A stretch of 64,000 nucleotides of DNA from an uncultured Duncaniella sp. (lineage in GTDB: Bacteria; Bacteroidota; Bacteroidia; Bacteroidales; Muribaculaceae): positions 1 through 64,000 of the forward strand of contig CAJTJG010000004.1 in assembly GCA_910576785.1 (NCBI GenBank), given 5' to 3'. Below the pieces are notes generated by a model that was not told where the DNA came from, searched no databases, and worked only from the letters and a program-made list of their open reading frames with translations. Each line of letters begins with the position of its first letter. Position 1 is the stretch's first letter. The position numbers were made by a program, and so were the translations under genes. Shown here in pieces: positions 17,305-25,859 of the stretch.

Positions 17305-18596
17305 TTTTCAGAATAGTTAAGCGCCTCCACCGGGCTGACACGCGCTGCCCTAATGGCCGGAATGCCGGCACTGAGCAGGTTGAGCACAAAACAGAACAAC
17401 AGTGTCCATCCGAACAGGGCGGGTCGGAACAGCATCCCGGCCGTCACCCTGAGAGGCATGGAGGCGACCTCCCAGGAGTCGTTGTCGAAGAGCATCTCCA
17501 CATTGAGCTTGACCACCACCATCGAGAGGATGAATCCTACGATGCCACCCAGAAGTGTCACCACGAAGTTTTCGCGGAGTATACCCATGAGCACATCGGT
17601 CCATGAGGCTCCGAATGCGCGGCGCACTCCTATCTCATGACGGCGGCGGCGCAGGCGACCCTGAGTCATGCTCGAGAGGTTGATGGCCGGAACAAGGAGG
17701 AATATGGCCACGAGTATGATTCTGAGCTGATAGTAGAAGTCCATGTCGGGGGGATTGTTGTTTCCCTTCAGCTGCGACATCTCGATCTGGGTGAAGGGTG
17801 CTCCGAGATCCACACGCTCCAGCCCACCTATGGCGAGCTCCTTGTTGAACGCGAGGTGGAGTCTGTGGGCCTCGCGGCGCACCTTGGGTATGTCGGCCTT
17901 GTCGTGCAACAGGAGTATGGCCGCATATTCGCCCATCCACCTGTCATACGCATCCATATCAGGCGTGGCCGCCGGGGCCTCTTCGATGGGTGTCCACACT
18001 CCGGCATAGCTCATCTTCATGACAGGTGAGATATCCTCCACCACACCGGTCACCTTGTACTCCTTGCCGCGCAGGCGGAAGGTATGGCCGGCGGCATCGG
18101 GAGTGTTGAAGAGCTTGCGCGCCACACTCTCGGTGATCACCGCGACACTGCGTCCGGCCGACACCTCATCGGCACAGAAGGGACGTCCGCTGATGAATCT
18201 GTAGTCAAAGACCTTCCAGATATTACCGTCTGCCTGACGCAGATCGGCCGACACGCGGGTCTTGCCATCGTCGGACAGCAGCGAGGCGGCCTCGGCATAG
18301 CTCGACACCACGGCGAGGGTCTCCACATCCTTGATGGGGCGGTAGAGCTTGTCGATGGCCTCGAGGCTGATGGAGCCGCACGCCGAGCTTCCACCATCCT
18401 TCTGCAGGAATATACCCCTGTCGTAGAGCAGCCTGTCGCGGTTGCCCTCCGGAGCGATGGGAGCGTAGTCAACCTCATAGACGATCGTGACCGTCATGAC
18501 CAGCAGTATGGCCAGGGCCGTGCCTATCACTGACACGATCCCCATGACGGGCTGCGCCTTGAAGTCGAACAGTATCTGTTCTATAAGTTTTTTCAT
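17301..18596 (-). CDS. ABC transporter permease, FtsX/MacB type (pair 1, first member)
   Basis: 431 residues, N-terminal helix (MGIVSVIGTALAILLVMTV), periplasmic domain and C-terminal FtsX region with RRRRHEIGVRRAFGAS. Its ATG overlaps the stop of the ATPase gene (ATGA at 18593-18596), so the transporter parts are translationally coupled. It resembles the permease at 14718-16013. Two permease pairs behind one ATPase suggest two alternative transporters, or a four-subunit arrangement of membrane domains. Confidence 0.88.
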   Translation of the reverse strand: MKKLIEQILFDFKAQPVMGIVSVIGTALAILLVMTVTIVYEVDYAPIAPEGNRDRLLYDRGIFLQKDGGSSACGSISLEAIDKLYRPIKDVETLAVVSSYAEAASLLSDDGKTRVSADLRQADGNIWKVFDYRFISGRPFCADEVSAGRSVAVITESVARKLFNTPDAAGHTFRLRGKEYKVTGVVEDISPVMKMSYAGVWTPIEEAPAATPDMDAYDRWMGEYAAILLLHDKADIPKVRREAHRLHLAFNKELAIGGLERVDLGAPFTQIEMSQLKGNNNPPDMDFYYQLRIILVAIFLLVPAINLSSMTQGRLRRRRHEIGVRRAFGASWTDVLMGILRENFVVTLLGGIVGFILSMVVVKLNVEMLFDNDSWEVASMPLRVTAGMLFRPALFGWTLLFCFVLNLLSAGIPAIRAARVSPVEALNYSEK

Positions 18597-19270
18597 CCTA
18601 TCTGACGTCCGTCAAAGAAATGCATGATACGGTCGGTAAGACGTGCCTGATCCTCATTGTGGGTCACCATGACGATGGTACGTCCGTCCTTCTTGTTGAG
18701 CTCATGGAGCAGCTCCATGACATCGGCACCCATCTTGGAGTCGAGGTTGCCGGTAGGCTCGTCGGCCAGGATGATCTCCGGGCTTCCAACGATGGCACGC
18801 GCTATGGCCACACGCTGGCACTGACCGCCCGAGAGCTGGGCCGGCATGTGCTTGGCGCGGTGGGTAAGTCCTACACGCTCGAGCACCTCGCGCACCTTCT
18901 CGCGGCGTTCCTTGTCGGAGAGGCCGCGGCGGTATACGAGCGGCAGCTCGATATTGTCGGTGACATTGAGCGAGGGGATGAGATGGAAACTCTGGAATAC
19001 AAAGCCGAGGTTGTGGTTGCGGAAGGAGGCAAGCTCCGAGTCGGCCATCTTGCGGTCTACCACACGGTCGCATATCTTCACGGTACCGGATGTGGGTGTG
19101 TCCAGCAGTCCTATGATATTGAGAAGGGTGGACTTGCCGCATCCGGACGGACCCATGATGGAGACAAACTCCCCTTTCTCCACCTCGATGTTCACGTTTT
19201 CCAATGCCTGTGTCTCGATCTCGTCAGTGCGGTAGATCTTGTTGACGCCTTTGATTTCAATGATTGCCAT
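18593..19270 (-). CDS. ABC transporter ATP-binding protein (MacB/LolD type)
   Basis: 225 residues. Walker A GPSGCGKST lies near residue 40, the signature LSGGQCQRVAIARA near 140 and Walker B IILADEPTGNLD near 160, followed by a His-loop MVTHNE. The size and the GLLDTPTSG motif are those of the LolD/MacB group, which power FtsX-like permeases from the cytoplasm. It is the only ATPase in the operon and would serve all four permeases. It sits between the adaptor gene (22 nt upstream) and the first permease. Confidence 0.93.
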   Translation of the reverse strand: MAIIEIKGVNKIYRTDEIETQALENVNIEVEKGEFVSIMGPSGCGKSTLLNIIGLLDTPTSGTVKICDRVVDRKMADSELASFRNHNLGFVFQSFHLIPSLNVTDNIELPLVYRRGLSDKERREKVREVLERVGLTHRAKHMPAQLSGGQCQRVAIARAIVGSPEIILADEPTGNLDSKMGADVMELLHELNKKDGRTIVMVTHNEDQARLTDRIMHFFDGRQIG

Positions 19271-19292
19271 GTCTGTATAGTTTTGTCTTGAT

Positions 19293-20540
19293 TTATTTCA
19301 TTTTAAGAGTGGAGGAGTTCTTGTACTCCTTCATGTCGGATATCACCACTTTCTCGCCGGGTCTGAGGCCGTCCACCACCTCTACCCACTCATAGTTGCA
19401 TTCACCGAGCTTCACCTTGCGGCGCGAGAGTGTGCCGTCACCGTTGTCCACAAAGAGTTCGTAAGTGTTGGGGCCGAGGTAATAGGATCCGTTGGATATG
19501 CGCATCACGTCATCCTTGACATCGCACATCACATATACATCGGTCTTGAGGCCCGAGCGGAGGCGCGGATTGTCATCCTCGTCCAGACGCACGGTGAATG
19601 ATATCACTCCGTTGCGGCTCAGCGGTGTCACAGAGGCCACCGATCCGGTGAGAGTCTCGCGTCCTATCTTGACCCTCACCGCAGCCCCGGGAGCCACACG
19701 CTCACCGTAGCTGTCGGCAATGTCGGCGTCCACACGGAAGTGGCTGAGATCGCTCACCACCGCCACCTTCTCTCCCTGGGCCACACGGGTGCCTATCTCA
19801 TTGTTGATATAGGTGAGTGTGGCATGCCTTGGAGCCAGGATGCGGGCATCTTCAAGGGTGCGCTGCTGGAGTGTAAGATTTTTAGCGAATATGCTGAGTT
19901 CAAGCTGTTTGCTTTTAAATTCCGCTTCCTTGACCTGACGTTCGTTGACGAGCTGTTCGCGCAGCTGACGGAGCTCGAGCACACCGGTGTTGTAGGCCAG
20001 CTCGGCCTCGCGCACACGGTCGCCGGTGCCCGAACCGAGCGAGTCAAGGCGACGTTCGTTGGCCACCTCGGCACTGAGCCGGTTCACGGCCATCTCCTTG
20101 ACCTTGACGCGCATCTCGAGGTCATTGATAAATGTTGCCACATTGAGGCGTGTCTGCTCGAGGGCCAGACGGCGCATCTGTAGTTCATCATTGAGTTTGT
20201 CGAGTTCAGTCTCGGCCGACTCCAGATCAAGTCGCAGAAGGGGCGTACCCTCCTCGACCATGTCGCCACCCTTGCGGTATACCTCCACGATGCGGGTGGC
20301 TATAGGTGAGTTGATGATCTCCTCGAAGGCGGGGACAACCTTGCCCGAAGCGCTCACGGAGGTTTCGAGCGACCCCTCCTCTACGGTGGAGAACTTCAGA
20401 TCGGATGCCTTGACGCCTTTGCGCATCGAGAAGATGAGCACAAGGATAGCTATGACGGCAACCCCGGCTATGGCACTGCGTGTGATAATGGTACGGATCC
20501 GGCGGCGACGGATTTCTTCGCGTGGTATTTCTCTATCCAT
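19293..20540 (-). CDS. Efflux periplasmic adaptor (HlyD/MacA family)
   Basis: 415 residues with a cytoplasmic basic start (REEIRRRRIR), one membrane helix (about 21-42), a long heptad-rich coiled-coil hairpin (about 105-220), and barrel-sandwich and beta-barrel regions including the ISGVI-type stretch RNGVISFTVRLDEDD. MacA-like adaptors dock a MacB permease to TolC across the periplasm. This is the first gene of the operon, 34 nt downstream of a sigma-54 type promoter. Confidence 0.9.
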   Translation of the reverse strand: MDREIPREEIRRRRIRTIITRSAIAGVAVIAILVLIFSMRKGVKASDLKFSTVEEGSLETSVSASGKVVPAFEEIINSPIATRIVEVYRKGGDMVEEGTPLLRLDLESAETELDKLNDELQMRRLALEQTRLNVATFINDLEMRVKVKEMAVNRLSAEVANERRLDSLGSGTGDRVREAELAYNTGVLELRQLREQLVNERQVKEAEFKSKQLELSIFAKNLTLQQRTLEDARILAPRHATLTYINNEIGTRVAQGEKVAVVSDLSHFRVDADIADSYGERVAPGAAVRVKIGRETLTGSVASVTPLSRNGVISFTVRLDEDDNPRLRSGLKTDVYVMCDVKDDVMRISNGSYYLGPNTYELFVDNGDGTLSRRKVKLGECNYEWVEVVDGLRPGEKVVISDMKEYKNSSTLKMK

Positions 20541-20573
20541 TGATTTTAGTGATATGATTTTGCAAATATCTTT

Positions 20574-20589
20574 TACAAATACCGTGCCA
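20574..20589 (-). promoter_or_regulatory. Sigma-54 promoter of the efflux operon
   Basis: On the - strand the sequence reads TGGCACGGTATTTGTA. This fits the RpoN consensus TGGCACG-N4-TTGCW, with GG (20588-20587) and GT (20576-20575) exactly 10 nt apart; the only departure is GT for the -12 GC. The expected start of transcription is near 20564, about 24 nt before the adaptor ATG at 20540. Its transcription would require an enhancer-binding protein, which is not encoded in this window. Confidence 0.8.
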
Positions 20590-20634
20590 AACTATCAAAT
20601 CACTATTTATCAGATATTTATCACCAACGAACAT

Positions 20635-20681
20635 TGTCCGTTTTCGGACAGCTGTCCATATTCGGACATCAAAAACGGACA
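20635..20681. promoter_or_regulatory. Enhancer/operator array TGTCCG-N4-CGGACA
   Basis: Two 16-bp dyads lie in tandem, 20635-20650 (perfect, 6-4-6) and 20653-20668 (one mismatch in the arms), 18 bp centre to centre, followed by an extra half-site CGGACA at 20676-20681. Their centres are about 78 and 96 bp upstream of the predicted sigma-54 start, where enhancer-binding proteins normally sit. They also lie just upstream of the divergent DUF418 promoter, so they might affect both genes. Confidence 0.75.
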
Positions 20682-20689
20682 TTCTCGCT

Positions 20690-20719
20690 TTTGCCAGGGT
20701 AAAAAAAGCATTATCTTTG
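20690..20719 (+). promoter_or_regulatory. Promoter of the DUF418 gene
   Basis: TTTG at 20690-20693, an 18-bp spacer, then TATCTTTG at 20712-20719 give the Bacteroidetes housekeeping pattern. The predicted start is about 18 nt before the ATG at 20744. Confidence 0.75.
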
Positions 20720-20743
20720 CACAAAAACCACCCGACCGAGTCC

Positions 20744-21916
20744 ATGGAAACCACCGTCATCACCAAAAAACATTCAAGAGTAGATGTGGCCGATGCGCTG
20801 CGCGGATTTGCCGTGCTTGCCATCATATTGCTTCATTCCATCGAGCATTTCAATTTCTATTCTTTTCCCGACACTTCCTCCCAGCCGATATGGCTCAACT
20901 TTCTCGACAAAGCCATATGGGACGGACTCTTTTTCACCTTCGGCGGCAAGGCATACGCCATATTCGCGCTACTGTTCGGATTCAGTTTTTTCATCCAGCA
21001 TGACAATCAGCGCATGCGTGGGAGCGACTTCCGCCTGCGTTTCTGCTGGAGACTGCTGCTCCTTTTCATCATAGGCAATATCAATGCCTGCTTCTTCACG
21101 GGCGAGATCCTGGTGATGTATTCGCTGGTAGGATTCGTACTCGTGGCCACATGCCGCCTGTCCAACCGCGCGATCATAGCCTTGAGCGCACTGTGCATAC
21201 TCCAGCCCGTATGCCTGTGGCAGATAGTAATGGCGCTTGCCGATCCCGGCTATGTTGCCGCCGGATTTGATACCGGAAAGTATTGGGCGGCCACAATGGC
21301 TGTGCAGTCGGGCGGGTCATTTGCAGAGACTGTCAGGACTAACCTTTGGGAGGGCCAGCTCTTCTCTCTGACATGGGCATGGGAGCATGGCCGCATATTC
21401 CAGACGGCCGGTCTGTTTATGACCGGTATGCTCATAGGACGCCAGGGTTGGTTCCGCCGCGAGCATCTCCACGTGTGGGGACGAGTGCTCGCCGTGGCTC
21501 TGATATGCTTCTTCCCGCTCCACGGCCTGAATGGTATGCTGCGCGACTATGTGGCAAACCCATCACTGCTCTCGCCGCTATCCATACTCGTGTCATCGCT
21601 GGCAAATGTATGCTTCGCCGCCATACTGGTGTGTGGCGTTCTGTTCGGCTACTACCGCTCGCGTGTGGCGGCACACGCGCTGGGCCTGCTGATACCTTAT
21701 GGCAAACTCAGCATGACAAACTATGTAACCCAAGGTATGATCGGCGCGGCGCTCTATTACAATTGGGGCCTTCTGCTGCAGCTCGGCATCACACCGAGTC
21801 TGCTCGTAGGCATGGCAATCTTCCTGGTGCAATACGCCTTCTGCCGCATATGGGTGGGACGCCACAGCCATGGCCCCCTCGAATACATATGGCGGAAGGG
21901 CACCTGGATATGGTGA
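20744..21916 (+). CDS. DUF418 family membrane protein
   Basis: 390 residues with about ten hydrophobic segments. The N-terminus RVDVADALRGFAVLAIILLHSIE resembles the opening of acyltransferase-3/DUF1624-like membrane acyltransferases, and the C-terminal part (GKLSMTNYVTQ..IG..L) is the DUF418 domain. The family is thought to include transporters or acyl-transfer enzymes; no specific role can be assigned. I begin at ATG 20744, since the upstream TTG at 20717 overlaps the -7 element. It is transcribed divergently from the efflux operon and ends 4 nt before the convergent rsmD stop. Confidence 0.82.
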   Translation: METTVITKKHSRVDVADALRGFAVLAIILLHSIEHFNFYSFPDTSSQPIWLNFLDKAIWDGLFFTFGGKAYAIFALLFGFSFFIQHDNQRMRGSDFRLRFCWRLLLLFIIGNINACFFTGEILVMYSLVGFVLVATCRLSNRAIIALSALCILQPVCLWQIVMALADPGYVAAGFDTGKYWAATMAVQSGGSFAETVRTNLWEGQLFSLTWAWEHGRIFQTAGLFMTGMLIGRQGWFRREHLHVWGRVLAVALICFFPLHGLNGMLRDYVANPSLLSPLSILVSSLANVCFAAILVCGVLFGYYRSRVAAHALGLLIPYGKLSMTNYVTQGMIGAALYYNWGLLLQLGITPSLLVGMAIFLVQYAFCRIWVGRHSHGPLEYIWRKGTWIW

Positions 21917-21920
21917 GACG

Positions 21921-22454
21921 TCAGATGATGAAGATGCTGAAGTTCACCGATCCATAGGTGCGGTGCTGATCGAAGTGCGGGAAATCGGAAAAGTCGTATG
22001 CCCGGGAGTGCTCCATCACAAAGATGGTACCTTCCTTGACCAACCGACTCTCGAGCACCGCACGGGGTATGTCGCCGAATCCGTCCATATCGTAGGGAGG
22101 ATCGGCGAAAATGATATCCATCGGTGTCACGGCATCGCGTATGTAGCGCAGCGCGTCGGTGCGCAGCAGACGCAGATTGGTGTCGCCGAGCTCACGGGCC
22201 ACTTTCTCGATGAACCGGGCCTGGATGGCTGACTTCTCGACGGCTGTCACCGAAGCGGCTCCGCGCGAGAGGAATTCAAAAGATACGGCGCCAGTGCCGG
22301 CAAACAGATCCAGACAGCGCGCGTCCTCAATGTCGGTGAGGTTCTCGATGACATTGAATATGTTCTCGCGTGCAAAGTCGGTGGTGGGTCGCGCCGTAAT
22401 GTTGGTAGGCACGCTGAAACGGCGGCGGCCGTACTTGCCTCTGATTATTCGCAT
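21921..22454 (-). CDS. rsmD: 16S rRNA (guanine(966)-N(2))-methyltransferase
   Basis: Methylates G966 of 16S rRNA during 30S assembly. The 177 residues start MRIIRGKYGRRRF, with the SAM-binding stretch DLFAGTGAVSFEFLSRGA (about 50-67) and the catalytic FADPPYD motif (about 116-122). The start overlaps the end of the DUF3822 gene by 10 bases, a pairing common in Bacteroidetes. Confidence 0.94.
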   Translation of the reverse strand: MRIIRGKYGRRRFSVPTNITARPTTDFARENIFNVIENLTDIEDARCLDLFAGTGAVSFEFLSRGAASVTAVEKSAIQARFIEKVARELGDTNLRLLRTDALRYIRDAVTPMDIIFADPPYDMDGFGDIPRAVLESRLVKEGTIFVMEHSRAYDFSDFPHFDQHRTYGSVNFSIFII

Positions 22455-23269
22455 AGCGGTGTTACGATTAAGTCAAACGGTGCCCTCATGGACTCTCTGC
22501 CGGCCCTGAACATCTGCGGAGGGAATATGACAGGCATCACGCGTGCCAGGAAGCGCCGCAATGTCGGCACTATCTCCTCCCTGACACCCTGGTCACCTGC
22601 CAGCAGCAACTCATCGGTGTGGACATCCAGTCCGAGGCTCTTCCATGATGCAAGGATATAATATACAGCGTCCATGGGGCTATTGTAGCGGAAGGTATTG
22701 GCGAGCATGAGCATGTTGCCGTCAAGTATCACCACATCCACAGCCTCACGGCGGAAATTGCATATCACCCGTCGCGAATTGCCACGCCCGGGCTTGGAGG
22801 CGAAGTAGCGGCACAGCGGCGAGAGGTGGCTGTCGATGCTCACTCCGTGGAAGGTGCGTCTGATAAATCCAATAAGCGCCTCGTCAGGACCGTAGAGGAT
22901 CCTGGCATTGCGCGTGGATGTGGACGATTCGAGCACCTCGCCCGCGAAGTCGGGGTGGACAGCCCTGAACATGTTCCTGCACAAGGCCGGATCATCGGCC
23001 TCGAGCGGGACAACCATGGTCCTGTCAGTCTCCAAAAGACAGTATATCCTGCGGAAGTCGCTGAGCAGAAGCGGATTGTCGTAGACAGCATCCTCTACCG
23101 CCTTCAGCATATCAGACGCTGCCGGATCAAGCGATACCGAACGGTATATCAGCGAATTGTCATGTACCACGGAGTAAACCGCCACGTCAAGACGTCCGGT
23201 GCCTACACGCAGCAACAGATTGCAGATCGTTGGATCGCTCACAAGGCTCTTGTCAAGAATATCTTCCAT
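22445..23269 (-). CDS. DUF3822 family protein
   Basis: 274 residues with an actin/ASKHA-like feel (two similar halves, e.g. SDPTICNLLLRVG... and CNFRREAVDVVILDGNMLMLAN) but no motif that fixes a function. DUF3822 is a Bacteroidetes family usually found next to rsmD, as here. The gene has its own promoter just upstream of the ATG, so the mRNA may be leaderless. Function is unknown; the coupling with rsmD hints at ribosome assembly or pilus/ATPase-like activity without evidence for either. Confidence 0.83.
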   Translation of the reverse strand: MEDILDKSLVSDPTICNLLLRVGTGRLDVAVYSVVHDNSLIYRSVSLDPAASDMLKAVEDAVYDNPLLLSDFRRIYCLLETDRTMVVPLEADDPALCRNMFRAVHPDFAGEVLESSTSTRNARILYGPDEALIGFIRRTFHGVSIDSHLSPLCRYFASKPGRGNSRRVICNFRREAVDVVILDGNMLMLANTFRYNSPMDAVYYILASWKSLGLDVHTDELLLAGDQGVREEIVPTLRRFLARVMPVIFPPQMFRAGRESMRAPFDLIVTPLCE

Positions 23270-23275
23270 CGTTCA

Positions 23276-23306
23276 CAAAGTTACACAATTTCCCATTATT
23301 CTCAAA
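23276..23306 (-). promoter_or_regulatory. Promoter of DUF3822-rsmD
   Basis: On the - strand TTTG (23306-23303), a 19-bp spacer and TAACTTTG (23283-23276) match the Bacteroidetes consensus. The -7 element ends 6 nt before the ATG at 23269, so the transcript should begin at or next to the start codon. Confidence 0.8.
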
Positions 23307-24702
23307 GCCCTTTTCTCAGCCACGCACCGCTGACAAGCCTCCAGAGAAATATTGCTCCTCTGAATGTAAGCTCAATACACATGGCCAACCACACGCCGGG
23401 CAGGCCCATGGTGGGGGCGAGGATGGCCGCGAGCGGGAGCCTCACAAGCCATATGCTGCCAAAATTCATGCAGGCTGGTATGACCGTGTCGCCCACTCCC
23501 ACCATCACTCCGTAGGCCACGATGGATGCGGCGAACATCGGTTCGGCGAACGCTTCTATGCGGAGAGACTCGGCACCGAGACTCACTATCCCCTCCACCG
23601 GACTCATAAGCTCCATGACTGCTGTGGCACCGATATAAAGCACTATGCCCATGACTGTCATCACCACCATACCGGCACCTACTGTGATATAGCCGAAACG
23701 GCGCGCGAGATCCTTACGTCCGGCACCGTAGCTCTGACCCACAAGCGTGGTGGCAGCATCGGCTATACCGTAGCCCGGCATATAGCACAGACTCTCGGCA
23801 GTGACCGCAAAAGCATTGGCGGCTATGGCCATGACCCCGAGCGGGGCCACGATGACTGTCACGGCTATCTGAGCACCGCATATCACGGCATGCTCAAGGG
23901 TCATGGGTGCTGACACCCTGAAGGCGCGACCTATCACGTCGCGCGTGGGACGGAAACTGCCACTCTCGCCCTTTATGGCCATGTCCGGTTGGCGGCCACA
24001 GAGATACCACATCATGGCCGCTGCCGTGATCACCTCGGCCGATACTGTGCCGAGGGCTGCTCCGAGCACTCCGAGCCCTGCACCGGGCAGACGGAAGGAT
24101 ATGCCACAGAGGCTGATGTCATGTCCCGGGAAGATCAGGAAGAAGTTGAACACCACATCGAGTACACACATCATCACGTTCAGGCCACCAGGCACTTTCA
24201 TATTGCCGGCACAGCGCAACATGCCGCTACCAAGATAGTTCATGGTGAGAAGCGGGAGCGCGAGCACGAACACAAGAAAATACACCGAGGCATCGTGCCT
24301 CACGGCATCATCACCACCGAGCCATCCGGGCAGTGGAAATGCTATGGCCGCACCTATGGCCGACACGGCCACGCTGAAGAGCAGACATGCCGTGATGGCC
24401 TGACGCAGTATGCGCCGGGCGCGGGCAGGCTCCGAGGCTCCGATACTATGGGCTACCTGTACGGAAAATCCTGTGGTGACCGCCGAGCATATGCCCCAGA
24501 ACAACCAGAGCGATGTCGACACAAGCCCTACGGAGGCGGAGTTGTCGGCCCCGAGACGTCCCACCATGGCGGCATCGATATACTGCATCATGATGCTCGA
24601 GAGCTGGGCCATCATGGCCGGCCATGACAATTTGGCCGTCAGCCTGAGCTGCTGTCCGAACGTCAGAGGCGCGTTGGTGCGTATGAGTGAGATATCGGTC
24701 AT
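23302..24702 (-). CDS. MATE family efflux transporter
   Basis: 466 residues with about twelve membrane segments in two similar halves, opening with LTAKLSWPAMMAQLSSIMMQYIDAAMVGRLG, the family's N-lobe signature. MATE proteins export cationic drugs or metabolites from the cytoplasm using Na+ or H+ gradients. The start overlaps the stop of the upstream aminotransferase gene as ATGA (24699-24702), giving a three-gene operon with DUF3737. The substrate is unknown. The 3' end overlaps the promoter of the next gene. Confidence 0.93.
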   Translation of the reverse strand: MTDISLIRTNAPLTFGQQLRLTAKLSWPAMMAQLSSIMMQYIDAAMVGRLGADNSASVGLVSTSLWLFWGICSAVTTGFSVQVAHSIGASEPARARRILRQAITACLLFSVAVSAIGAAIAFPLPGWLGGDDAVRHDASVYFLVFVLALPLLTMNYLGSGMLRCAGNMKVPGGLNVMMCVLDVVFNFFLIFPGHDISLCGISFRLPGAGLGVLGAALGTVSAEVITAAAMMWYLCGRQPDMAIKGESGSFRPTRDVIGRAFRVSAPMTLEHAVICGAQIAVTVIVAPLGVMAIAANAFAVTAESLCYMPGYGIADAATTLVGQSYGAGRKDLARRFGYITVGAGMVVMTVMGIVLYIGATAVMELMSPVEGIVSLGAESLRIEAFAEPMFAASIVAYGVMVGVGDTVIPACMNFGSIWLVRLPLAAILAPTMGLPGVWLAMCIELTFRGAIFLWRLVSGAWLRKGL

Positions 24703-25859
24703 AGTGACGCCATGATGTCGGTGACTCGCATGAGAGCATCCTCCAGCAACTTGCGCGGACAGGCTATGTTAAGACGCACGTAGCCGTCGGCACCATACAT
24801 CACGCCGGAGTTGACCCACACTCCGGCCCTCTCCATGAGCCGCTCCTCGAGTGCATCGGCCCCAAGTCCGATGGCCGAGATGTCCACCCAAGGCAGATAT
24901 GTGGCCTCAAGGCGTGCCATAGGGCACATGGGGAGTTTACGGCGGAAGATGTCGCGGGTCATGATATAGTTGCCATGAAGGTATTCGCGTAACTCCCCGA
25001 GCCATGCGGCACCCTCTCCGGAATAGGAGGCGATGAGGGCCCGTACGCCGAAGGGGTTTACATCGCAGACTTCGTTGATATTTATAGCCCTGTCGACAGC
25101 AGCACGGACTTCCGCATCTGGAGTCACGATATTGGCTATCTGGAGTCCGGCGGTATTGAATGCCTTGGATGGGGAGAGACACACCACAGCCTCCGGATCG
25201 ATTGTCCCGTAAGGGGTGTAGGTGTAACCCGGCATGGTGAGCTCGCAGTGTATCTCGTCGCTCACCACTCTCACACCGTGGCGCGATGCAATGTCGGTCA
25301 CACGCTCCAGTTCGCCACGTGTCCAGCATCGTCCGGCGGGATTGTGGGGATTGCACAGCAGGAGCATCGTGTTGCCGCTGTCGCTGCACAGTCGCTCCAG
25401 GCCTTCAAAATCCATCTCATAGGTGAACTCCCCCTCTCCGAGCTCGCGGCGCAGCAGAGGATTCTCCACTATGCGGCAGCCATTGTTGCGTATGGAGGAG
25501 AAGAAACAGTTGTAGACGGGTGTCTGGACTATCACACCGTCACCCGGCCGGACAAGAGCCTTGATGACGGCAGAGAGGGCCGGTACAACTCCGGAGGTGT
25601 ATATCACCAGCGAGGGGTCGATGTCATATCCATGGCGCGAAGAGAACCATCCGACAAGTGCATCATAATAGTCCCGGCCGACGAGAGTATAGCCGAACAC
25701 GCCGTGGTCCACACGCTCGCGGAGGGCACTGATAACGCATGGCGCGGTGCGGAAGTCCATATCGGCCACCCACAGAGGAGTGACATCAGGACGCGAGTCC
25801 CACTTATACGATCCCGATCCGCGGCGGTCAGGAGCATTATCAAAATCGAAGCGGCTCAT
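24699..25859 (-). CDS. PLP-dependent aminotransferase, MalY/PatB (C-S lyase) type
   Basis: 386 residues of fold-type I aminotransferase. The N-terminus FDFDNAPDRRGSGSYKWD and LWVADMDF are typical of the MalY/PatB group, which cleaves cystathionine or other cysteine S-conjugates. The PLP lysine lies in LSPSKAFNTAG (about residue 232), with NPHNPAGR and SDEIHCEL for cofactor contacts. It may supply homocysteine in methionine synthesis or degrade S-conjugates; the neighbouring MATE exporter does not decide between them. It is coupled by ATGA overlaps on both sides. Confidence 0.9.
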   Translation of the reverse strand: MSRFDFDNAPDRRGSGSYKWDSRPDVTPLWVADMDFRTAPCVISALRERVDHGVFGYTLVGRDYYDALVGWFSSRHGYDIDPSLVIYTSGVVPALSAVIKALVRPGDGVIVQTPVYNCFFSSIRNNGCRIVENPLLRRELGEGEFTYEMDFEGLERLCSDSGNTMLLLCNPHNPAGRCWTRGELERVTDIASRHGVRVVSDEIHCELTMPGYTYTPYGTIDPEAVVCLSPSKAFNTAGLQIANIVTPDAEVRAAVDRAININEVCDVNPFGVRALIASYSGEGAAWLGELREYLHGNYIMTRDIFRRKLPMCPMARLEATYLPWVDISAIGLGADALEERLMERAGVWVNSGVMYGADGYVRLNIACPRKLLEDALMRVTDIMASL

